Assembly: GCA_013695505.1 (NCBI GenBank) | Contig: JACDAH010000155.1 | Coordinates: forward strand, 1-7,360 | DNA length: 7,360 nt | DNA from: Chloroflexota bacterium | GTDB lineage: Bacteria > Chloroflexota > Limnocylindria > Limnocylindrales > CSP1-4 | Reading direction: 5' to 3' | Shown: one piece after another, positions 1-5,014 of the stretch | Numbering within the stretch: the first letter of the stretch is position 1 | Layout: every line of letters starts with the position of its first letter | Notes under the pieces: generated by a model | What the model was told of the DNA's origin: nothing | The model's input: the letters and a program-made list of their open reading frames with translations, nothing else | Databases searched by the model: none | Program-made: the position numbers and the translations under genes

Positions 1-2156
1 GTTCCGAGCGACGACATCATTCCGCCGAAGTCAGGAATCCCGCCGTTCGAGAACAAGCCTCCGCTGCCGTCGGCGCCGCCGGCGAAGTCGCTTGCGAAGG
101 CCGTCGCGCCGCTGCCGGACCCGGATCCGTACCACGTCGGCAGCCACACGCCACCGGGTGTGACTCGCCCCTCGCGCTGGTCCTCGACAGCCCGGCCGAG
201 GACGTCCTCGATCTCCTCGTGGAGGCCGAGCGCCGTCCCCCAGACCACCACCTGATCGGGCGTCTCCAGCCACGGCAGGCCCGCCTCGGCGACGACCTGG
301 TCCATCGAGCGTGCCTGGTCCATCGTCTTCTTGAGCGTCCGGCGATAGGCCGCGAGCATCGCCCGGATCATTGCTCCGGGCAGCGTGACCGCTGGCATGG
401 AGCGCGCAAGCAGGCCGACGATCACGGCGGCGATGGCGAGCCCGATCCCGATCAGCAGAAGCCCGTTGCTCGGAACGTTGAGCCCGGCGATGATCGCCAC
501 GACACCCACGACGCCGCCGACGATCGCCCGGACGGTCCAGCGGGCGACGGCCTTCGACGGCTTCTCGCGGAACCAGCCGCGGGCCACGGCCTCGGTCTCG
601 AGCGCGGCGTTGAAGGCGGGCACGGACGTCCCGAAGGCCAGGAGCCCCTCCGGCTCGATGTAGCCGTCGGCGCCGCCGATCGACTGGAGCTTGTGCTCGA
701 CGAGCTCCTCGGCCGGGCCGAGGTCGCGGGCCGCGTTCCGGAGTTGGCGGGCCCGGGTCTCCGGCTCCGGCGCGGTCGGCTGCGTCTCGATCCCGACCTG
801 CTTCTTGAGTCCGAGAAGGTGCGATTCCTGGCGGAACGCCAGCGCGCCGCGGCTGGCGAGGTCGAGAAGCGCCGTCGTCAGCGCCCGTCGCGATGGGCCA
901 CCGGCGAGGACGAAGACCGCGCCGGCCGGCGTCAGCGCCTCGGGCGGGCCGGCCATGTGGATCGACGGATCGTCGAGATAGACCGGGTCCCGGCCGAACC
1001 GCAGCCACGACCACGCGGCGCTGGCGACGAAGGCGATTGCGAGGATCGGGGCGACGACGAGCCCGGCCAGGGCGTCGACCTGGCGCGCCCGCTGGAGCGT
1101 CTCGGCGTGCTCCGGGGTGGTCGCCTCGTCGACTCGCTGGAGGGCGACGATGAGGGCGCCGTCGAAGTCGCCCGCCCGGAGCCGGGGCAGCATGTCGTCC
1201 TCATAGATCCGCTGCTTCTCGCCGTTGTCGAGGAACGTCGCCCGGAAGCCCGTCCCGCCGTACAGGATCACCTGGCCGTGCTCGAGACCCGGGTACATGT
1301 CGAAAATGATCACCAGGCCGTCGTCAAACCCCTTCCGCCCGACGTGCCATTCGTCCATCAGCGAGCGGGCGTCGTCGTTGGCCTGCCCGGTGGTCCGACC
1401 CTCCTCGACAACCTGGGTGTAGATGGTGACCTCGGCACCGGTCCGCTCCTCGACCGCGTCGATCGTCGTCTCGGCACCGGCGATCGTCTCCGGCCCGAAG
1501 ATCCCGGCATGGTCGTAGACGGCGACATCGGGGACGGGGTCCGGGAAGGGCGGCCCGGCTTCGACCGTGGTCCCAGGTGACGCACCGCTGCCGCCATCGG
1601 TGCCGGCGCCGCCGCTTGACGCCAGCACGGCAGTAGCGATCCGGCTCATCCCCACGAGGAGCGCGCTGTCGAGATCGCAGCTCTCGATCAGCGGCTGCAT
1701 GTCGGCGGTCGCGATGAGGCGCGCAGCATCGGCGCGGAGGAGCTCGCCGAACACCTCGTCGCCGGACAGCTCGACCTGGCCGCTGCAGCCGGACGGGTCG
1801 ACCCCGACGTAGACGAGCAGGCCACCGCCGTCGAGCCCGTCGCCGACCTTGAGCCCGAGCCGGAGCGTGGCGGCCCGAACGACGGCGTCGGCGGGATCGA
1901 CGTCGTCGGGGACCGACTCGCTGATCACGATGACGTCAGCATTGGCGACCGACCGGATCGTTGTGGCGAGGTTTTGGGCAGATCGCTCCGCCTCCTGGCC
2001 GAAGACGCCGGCGAGGTCGTAGACCGCCTGGTCCGGGATTCGGACCGGTGTCTCGGACGCGGCCAGCACGGGGAGCGTCCACAGGAGCGCAAGCCAGGCG
2101 GCGACGATCGTTGGACCGAAACGCCAGACCGACCGAGGCCGGGTTCGTCGTGTCAT
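1..2156 (-). CDS. Tandem TPM-domain / DUF2207-like membrane protein (partial, C-terminus beyond window)
   Basis: One open frame runs from ATG at 2156 to the left edge (718 codons visible, no stop). Residues 1-14 are basic and 15-33 hydrophobic (signal peptide or anchor). Two TPM-like domains follow. The first, about 42-178, opens with VYDLAGVFG and contains DGGGLLVYVGVD; the second, about 208-345, opens with VYDHAGIFG and contains DDGLVIIFD and YGGTGFR. A Ser/Gly linker (180-195) separates them. A membrane helix lies at about 363-383 and a helical pair at about 541-560 and 564-582. Residues about 405-440 (TPAGAVFVLAGG, ALTTALLDLASRGALAF) and about 605-677 (TLKKTMD, WGTALGL, PTWYG) resemble the cytosolic part of DUF2207 proteins, followed by a Gly/Ser-rich tail. 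Family knowledge: TPM and DUF2207 proteins are envelope proteins of mostly unknown biochemical role. The start is fixed by a four-base ATGA overlap with lysA. No function is assigned; a role at the cell surface is inferred. Confidence 0.85.
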   Translation of the reverse strand, partial: MTRRTRPRSVWRFGPTIVAAWLALLWTLPVLAASETPVRIPDQAVYDLAGVFGQEAERSAQNLATTIRSVANADVIVISESVPDDVDPADAVVRAATLRLGLKVGDGLDGGGLLVYVGVDPSGCSGQVELSGDEVFGELLRADAARLIATADMQPLIESCDLDSALLVGMSRIATAVLASSGGAGTDGGSGASPGTTVEAGPPFPDPVPDVAVYDHAGIFGPETIAGAETTIDAVEERTGAEVTIYTQVVEEGRTTGQANDDARSLMDEWHVGRKGFDDGLVIIFDMYPGLEHGQVILYGGTGFRATFLDNGEKQRIYEDDMLPRLRAGDFDGALIVALQRVDEATTPEHAETLQRARQVDALAGLVVAPILAIAFVASAAWSWLRFGRDPVYLDDPSIHMAGPPEALTPAGAVFVLAGGPSRRALTTALLDLASRGALAFRQESHLLGLKKQVGIETQPTAPEPETRARQLRNAARDLGPAEELVEHKLQSIGGADGYIEPEGLLAFGTSVPAFNAALETEAVARGWFREKPSKAVARWTVRAIVGGVVGVVAIIAGLNVPSNGLLLIGIGLAIAAVIVGLLARSMPAVTLPGAMIRAMLAAYRRTLKKTMDQARSMDQVVAEAGLPWLETPDQVVVWGTALGLHEEIEDVLGRAVEDQREGRVTPGGVWLPTWYGSGSGSGATAFASDFAGGADGSGGLFSNGGIPDFGGMMSSLG

Positions 2157-3445
2157 GCGTCGAGCCTGACGACCACGTGGCGACGCCGCGGTCGACCGTT
2201 GTATGTCATCGACAGGGATGCGGCGTAAGCACCGGCGTCGCGAATCGCGACGAGGTCGCCTCGCCGAAGCGGCGGCAGGTCATGGGTTCCGAGCGCGTCC
2301 GTCGACTCGCAGATGGGGCCGTGGACCTCGGCCGTCGAATCGTCATCGCCCGCGCCGCTCCCGGAGCCGCCCGCGCCCGTGGATCGGTCGTCATCGACCG
2401 GGCGGCCCAACGACGTCAGCGCGACGATGTCATGGCGGGCCCCGTAGAGCGCGGGCCGGATGATCTCTGCCATCCCGGCGTCGATCACGACCTGGCGGCC
2501 GCCGCGCGCCCGGACGTGGAGCACCCTGCCGACGATCCAGCCCGCCCGCGCCACCAGGTACCGTCCCGGCTCGATGGCCAGGCGCCGCGGCCGCCGGTCC
2601 GCCGGGATCGTCTCGAGCAGATCCGGCAGCTCGCGCGCGAAGCGGGCGGGCGCGGGGACCGTCTCATCGGCCCGCCCGACCGGGAAGCCGCCGCCGACAT
2701 CGAGGGTGTCGAAGTCGTCGAGCCCGCCGCGGATCAGGCCGAGCAGGGCGAGCCCCCGGCGGATCCCGTCCCGCCACGCATCGACGGCCCCGAGTTGCGA
2801 GCCGACGTGGACATGGATCCCGCGCAGTCGGAGGCCGGGCGCCGCGGCGAACCGGTCGACCCCCTCGCTCAGCTCCGTTTCGGTCATCCCGAATTTGCTG
2901 CCGCCGGCCCCGACCGCGAGCGAGTCGTGGGTCTCTGGCGCGACCTCGGGGTTCAGCCGGAGGAGGACCTCGAGCGGGGTCGGGAGGTCCGCCCGCCCAG
3001 CGACCCGCGCACGCCCGGCGATCCGGGCGAGGGCCGCGAGCTCATCGGTCGATTCGACCGCGATCCACAGCAGCGGACTCCCCTCCCGGGCCGCCTGGAC
3101 GGCGGACCGCAGGTCGGCATCGGTCTTGCCGACGCCCTCGAGACTGATCCGGTCGTTGGGGATGCCCGCGTTCCGGGCCGCCGCCCATTCGCCGCGCGAC
3201 ACGACGTTCGCCCCGAGCCCGCGACCGTCGGCACAGACCATCGCGATCACCGCCGGGACGTCGTTCGCCTTGACCGAGTACTGCCGGATCCACGGATCCG
3301 GGAAGGCGCCGCGGAGCTCTTCCGCCGCGGCCTCGATCGCCGCCTCGTCGGTCAGGTACAGCGGGGTGCCGAAGCGAGCTGCCGCCGCGCGCATCGGGCC
3401 GGCAAGCGCGCCGAGCCGATCCTCCTGGCCGTCCTCGCCGGGCAC
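2153..3445 (-). CDS. lysA: Diaminopimelate decarboxylase (EC 4.1.1.20)
   Basis: PLP enzyme (fold type III, alanine-racemase-like barrel) that decarboxylates meso-diaminopimelate to L-lysine, the last step of lysine synthesis in the cytosol. The 430 residues carry the family signatures in order: QYSVKAN with the Schiff-base lysine at K59; GLGANVVSRGEW (76-87); LRLNPEVAPETH (162-173); SKFGM (183-187); HVHVGSQL (211-218); LDVGGGFPV (248-256), the phosphate-binding glycines; IEPGRYLVARAG (291-302); DAGMAEIIRPALYG (322-335); GPICEST (376-382) with catalytic C379; and AGAY (404-407) with MTYN (413-416). All key residues are present. An unusual Ser/Gly/Asp-rich insert at about 350-373 sits just before GPICE. 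The start is GTG at 3445, three bases after the holin-like gene's stop; GGAAG lies 12 bases upstream. ATG at 3394 (residue 18) is an alternative start, leaving the barrel intact. The stop overlaps the next gene's ATG. Confidence 0.96.
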   Translation of the reverse strand: MPGEDGQEDRLGALAGPMRAAAARFGTPLYLTDEAAIEAAAEELRGAFPDPWIRQYSVKANDVPAVIAMVCADGRGLGANVVSRGEWAAARNAGIPNDRISLEGVGKTDADLRSAVQAAREGSPLLWIAVESTDELAALARIAGRARVAGRADLPTPLEVLLRLNPEVAPETHDSLAVGAGGSKFGMTETELSEGVDRFAAAPGLRLRGIHVHVGSQLGAVDAWRDGIRRGLALLGLIRGGLDDFDTLDVGGGFPVGRADETVPAPARFARELPDLLETIPADRRPRRLAIEPGRYLVARAGWIVGRVLHVRARGGRQVVIDAGMAEIIRPALYGARHDIVALTSLGRPVDDDRSTGAGGSGSGAGDDDSTAEVHGPICESTDALGTHDLPPLRRGDLVAIRDAGAYAASLSMTYNGRPRRRHVVVRLDA

Positions 3446-3448
3446 CGC

Positions 3449-3862
3449 CTACATCAACTTCCGCGGCGACAGCGCGATGCTGGCCAGGGTCGAGACGACG
3501 CTGATGATGACGGCCCCGGCGAGGGCGCCGATGATGGTGTTCGCGGTCGTGAGATCGGGCGGGTAGTCCCCGACCTTGAAACCCAGCTTCAGCTGGCCAG
3601 ACACGAAGGCGACGGCCAGGAGCATCGCCGCATTGATCACGAACGCGATCAGACCCAGGCTGAGGATGCTGATCGGCATCGAGAGGGCCTTCACGATCGG
3701 CTTGATATAGGTATTGATCAGGGCGAAGACCAGCGCGACGAGCAGGAGCTTCCACCAGTCATTGCCGAAATTGAACGACAGGAGCTTCGCCGGCTCGAGG
3801 ACCTTGACGGCGACCAGCAGCGCGGCGGCGTTGATCAGGATCTTGACGATGAGCTCGACCAC
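3449..3862 (-). CDS. Phage holin family 4_2-type (PF04020) small membrane protein
   Basis: A 137-residue integral membrane protein with four hydrophobic segments at about 3-22, 37-56, 63-88 and 108-130. The stretch LINTYIKPIVKALSMPISIL followed by SLGLIAFVINAAMLL matches the conserved core of the 'mycobacterial 4-TMS phage holin, superfamily IV' family (NxxxxP...LPxxxLSLG...NAxxL). Despite the name, these are widespread chromosomal proteins in Actinobacteriota, Chloroflexota and Firmicutes, with no proven lysis role. The GTG at 3862 is preferred because GGAGGG stands 4 bases before it and because the protein then begins directly with its first membrane helix. An in-frame ATG at 3913 would add 17 Pro/Arg-rich residues and has no ribosome binding site. 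The gene lies 72 bases after the acetyltransferase stop and 3 bases before lysA. There is no endolysin nearby, so a phage origin is not supported. Confidence 0.88.
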   Translation of the reverse strand: MVELIVKILINAAALLVAVKVLEPAKLLSFNFGNDWWKLLLVALVFALINTYIKPIVKALSMPISILSLGLIAFVINAAMLLAVAFVSGQLKLGFKVGDYPPDLTTANTIIGALAGAVIISVVSTLASIALSPRKLM

Positions 3863-3866
3863 GGGA

Positions 3867-3872
3867 CCCTCC
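3867..3872 (-). promoter_or_regulatory. Shine-Dalgarno site of the holin-like gene
   Basis: The minus strand reads GGAGGG followed by TCCC and GTG. This near-consensus site decides the GTG start at 3862 over the upstream in-frame ATG at 3913, which lacks one. Confidence 0.75.
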
Positions 3873-3886
3873 GATCGATGCGGTGC

Positions 3887-3906
3887 GCCGGCCGGGCGCG
3901 GCCGGC
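3887..3906. other. GC-only inverted repeat between the GNAT and holin-like genes
   Basis: GCCGGCC, a six-base spacer GGGCGC, then GGCCGGC: a perfect 7-bp stem in the 72-base gap between the two genes. CGATG (3876-3880) and CATCG (3911-3915) could pair outside it. No T-run follows on the minus strand, so it does not look like a classical intrinsic terminator. It could be an intercistronic stability or attenuation hairpin, but in DNA this GC-rich short inverted repeats also arise by chance. Confidence 0.35.
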
Positions 3907-3934
3907 CGATCATCGCAGATGCGATCGTCGAAGT

Positions 3935-4525
3935 TCAGCGCGCGAGCGACCGCTCCAGAGCGTCGCGCACGGCCGGCCACTCCTCGTCGATCACGCTGTA
4001 GTAAGCGGAGTGCCGCATCCGGCCGCCCGGCATGACCATGTGGTTGCGGAAGATGCCCTCGAACGTGGCTCCGATCCCGAGCAGGGCGGTCCGTGACGGC
4101 GCGTTGAGGGAATCGGTCTTGAACTCCACGCGCCGGCAGCCGAGCGTGTCGAAGGCGTGGCGGAGCATGAGGAGCTTCGCCTCTCGGTTGGCGCCCGTGC
4201 GCTGCCAATCCGGGGCGACCCATGTCCAGCCGATCTCGAGGCGCCGGTGCTCGAGGACGACGTTCATGTAACGGGTGCTGCCGATCGGGCGGCCGGTCGA
4301 TGCCTCGAGGGTCACGAATGGGAGCTCGGTCCCGGCCTCGCGGGCGGCGATGGCGGCGGCGGCCCAGGCACGGAGGCCGGCCTCGTCGGTCGGGCGGGCG
4401 AGGGTCCACTGCCAGAGCAGCGGATCGAGGGCGACCTCCGCGAGGCGGGTCACGTGCTCGAGCTCGAGCGGCTCGAGCCGGACGCGTTCGCCGGCGAGGA
4501 TGACGGGCTCGAGGGCGCTTGACAT
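3935..4525 (-). CDS. GNAT family N-acetyltransferase, RimJ/RimL-like
   Basis: A 196-residue acetyl-CoA-dependent N-acetyltransferase of the RimJ/RimL (COG1670) type. The N-terminal RVRLEPLELEHVTRLAEVA (about 14-32) and DPLLWQW (34-40) are typical of the family. The acetyl-CoA pyrophosphate loop is QRTGAN (108-113), in the Q/RxxGxG/A position. GCRRVEFKTDSLNAPSRTAL (129-148), IGATFEGIFRNHMVMPGGRM (151-170) and SVIDEEWP (177-184) match a well-populated subfamily annotated only as GNAT or ribosomal-protein acetyltransferase. The substrate cannot be read from sequence: N-terminal amines of proteins are usual in the family, small amines are possible. ATG at 4525 is chosen because the family fold starts about 10 residues later; the frame stays open upstream to 5293, but that part is repeat-rich and not protein-like. 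There is no Shine-Dalgarno site; TACCAT sits 6 bases upstream. It is the first gene of the leftward cluster. Confidence 0.9.
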   Translation of the reverse strand: MSSALEPVILAGERVRLEPLELEHVTRLAEVALDPLLWQWTLARPTDEAGLRAWAAAAIAAREAGTELPFVTLEASTGRPIGSTRYMNVVLEHRRLEIGWTWVAPDWQRTGANREAKLLMLRHAFDTLGCRRVEFKTDSLNAPSRTALLGIGATFEGIFRNHMVMPGGRMRHSAYYSVIDEEWPAVRDALERSLAR

Positions 4526-4531
4526 GGCCCG

Positions 4532-4537
4532 ATGGTA
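4532..4537 (-). promoter_or_regulatory. Possible -10 box (TACCAT) for the GNAT gene
   Basis: The minus strand reads TACCAT, six bases (CGGGCC), then the ATG of the acetyltransferase. TANNNT this close to a start codon that lacks a Shine-Dalgarno site is the arrangement typical of leaderless mRNAs in Deinococcus and Actinobacteria. No clear -35 box precedes it. The motif is short and the assignment is inference. Confidence 0.3.
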
Positions 4538-4538
4538 G

Positions 4539-4653
4539 TCGGCGCTGGTCGTGCCCGCGTCCGCGTTTCGCGCCGGCGTTCGGCGCCCGCGTTCGGCGCT
4601 GGTCGTGCCCGCGCCCCGTTCCGCGCTGGCGTTTCGCGCCCGCGTTGCGCGCC
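4539..4653. repeat. Degenerate tandem array, 13-base period, with a 21-bp direct repeat
   Basis: Copies of GCGTTYSGCGCC start at 4563, 4576, 4589, 4616 (two mismatches), 4629 and 4642. The steps are 13, 13, 27, 13 and 13 bases. A different 21-bp unit containing GGTCGTGCCCGCG occurs exactly at 4539-4559 and again at 4593-4613, so the array has a second-order repeat (unit plus two or three 13-mers). The period is not a multiple of three, and the array lies outside the confident reading frame of the neighbouring gene. Confidence 0.8.
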
Positions 4654-4655
4654 GC

Positions 4656-4813
4656 GACATCGACACCATCGATATCCGGGCGGTTGGCCCGCCGATTGAG
4701 GCGGTTCCCGGGTCCCGAGCGCCCGGCGCCACGCTCGCGACCTGGCTGGTGACCCAGTGCCGGCGGTCCAAACCGGTCGTCAGCCGGCGGGACAACGATC
4801 CGATCGATATTGG
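4656..4813. repeat. Pair of related ATCGATAT-centred direct repeats
   Basis: The stretches 4656-4679 and 4791-4813 both begin GACA, share ATCGATAT and end in GG, with about 18 of 23 positions identical when aligned. The shared core contains the palindrome ATCGAT and is the most AT-rich part of the region. These could be binding sites for one regulator or remnants of a duplication. Confidence 0.5.
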
Positions 4814-4886
4814 CCGGTGGAGGCGCGCCGGGCGAGAGCGCACGTCGGCCGTCGGAAGCCGCCCGGAACGGCCGGTGGAGGCGCGC
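4812..4886. repeat. 17-bp direct repeat pair
   Basis: GGCCGGTGGAGGCGCGC occurs exactly at 4812-4828 and 4870-4886, 58 bases apart, between the genes. The first copy directly follows one ATCGATAT element. Confidence 0.75.
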
Positions 4887-4955
4887 GGATGTCGAGGCAC
4901 GGGCACCAATCGCGGCGGCGGGTAGACTCGACGCCCACCGAAGCTCGCGTCGGTT

Positions 4956-4985
4956 GATGCGCCCGCCCAGTTCGATGCGCCCGCC
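4956..4985. repeat. 12-bp direct repeat pair upstream of the DUF885 gene
   Basis: GATGCGCCCGCC occurs at 4956-4967 and 4974-4985, 18 bases apart, ending 20 bases before the ribosome binding site of the DUF885 gene. It probably lies in the 5' untranslated region. Confidence 0.6.
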
Positions 4986-5004
4986 GAGCCGCCGCTCGCC
5001 ACCC

Positions 5005-5009
5005 GGAGG
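5005..5009 (+). promoter_or_regulatory. Shine-Dalgarno site of the DUF885 gene
   Basis: GGAGG followed by five bases (CACCT) and TTG. It fixes the TTG at 5015 as the start; no ATG or GTG in frame is as well placed. Confidence 0.85.
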
Positions 5010-5014
5010 CACCT

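Larger units (their letters stand above)
4526..5014. other. Divergent intergenic region, repeat-rich
   Basis: The 489 bases between the divergent GNAT and DUF885 genes hold no convincing ORF: the frames crossing it give Arg/Ala/Gly-rich translations that follow the DNA repeats. It should contain the promoters of both directions. Visible structure: a 13-base-period array next to the GNAT start; two related AT-richer patches centred on ATCGATAT (4668-4675 and 4803-4810); a 17-bp and a 12-bp direct repeat nearer the DUF885 start. TAGACT at 4923-4928 is a possible rightward -10 box 86 bases before the TTG start, but no good -35 box lies at the usual distance. No tRNA-like or terminator structure was seen. 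Confidence 0.7.

Noticed and set aside
219..1580. A 453-codon plus-strand open frame opposite the TPM gene
   Set aside because: Antisense shadow: Arg/Asp/Gly-rich composition and no motifs, while the minus frame reads as a coherent TPM/DUF2207-like protein throughout.
3449..3862. Prophage remnant suggested by the holin-family match
   Set aside because: No endolysin, integrase, tail or capsid genes nearby, and base composition does not differ from the neighbours; the family is common on bacterial chromosomes.
3887..3906. Intrinsic terminator between the GNAT and holin-like genes
   Set aside because: The stem is GC-only and no T-run follows in the direction of transcription; the downstream genes lack their own visible promoter.
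3863..3913. ATG start at 3913 for the holin-like protein
   Set aside because: It has no ribosome binding site and adds a Pro/Arg-rich head before the first membrane helix, whereas GTG 3862 has GGAGGG at good spacing.
1961..4096. A 711-codon open frame on the plus strand across the lysA region
   Set aside because: It is antisense to lysA and the holin-like gene, both with full family motifs. Its translation is Arg/Asp/Gly/Pro-rich without any recognisable domain, as expected for the shadow frame of GC-rich coding DNA.
4539..4653. CRISPR array
   Set aside because: The repeat units are 12-13 bases, degenerate and without unique spacers of 25-40 bases; no cas genes are present.
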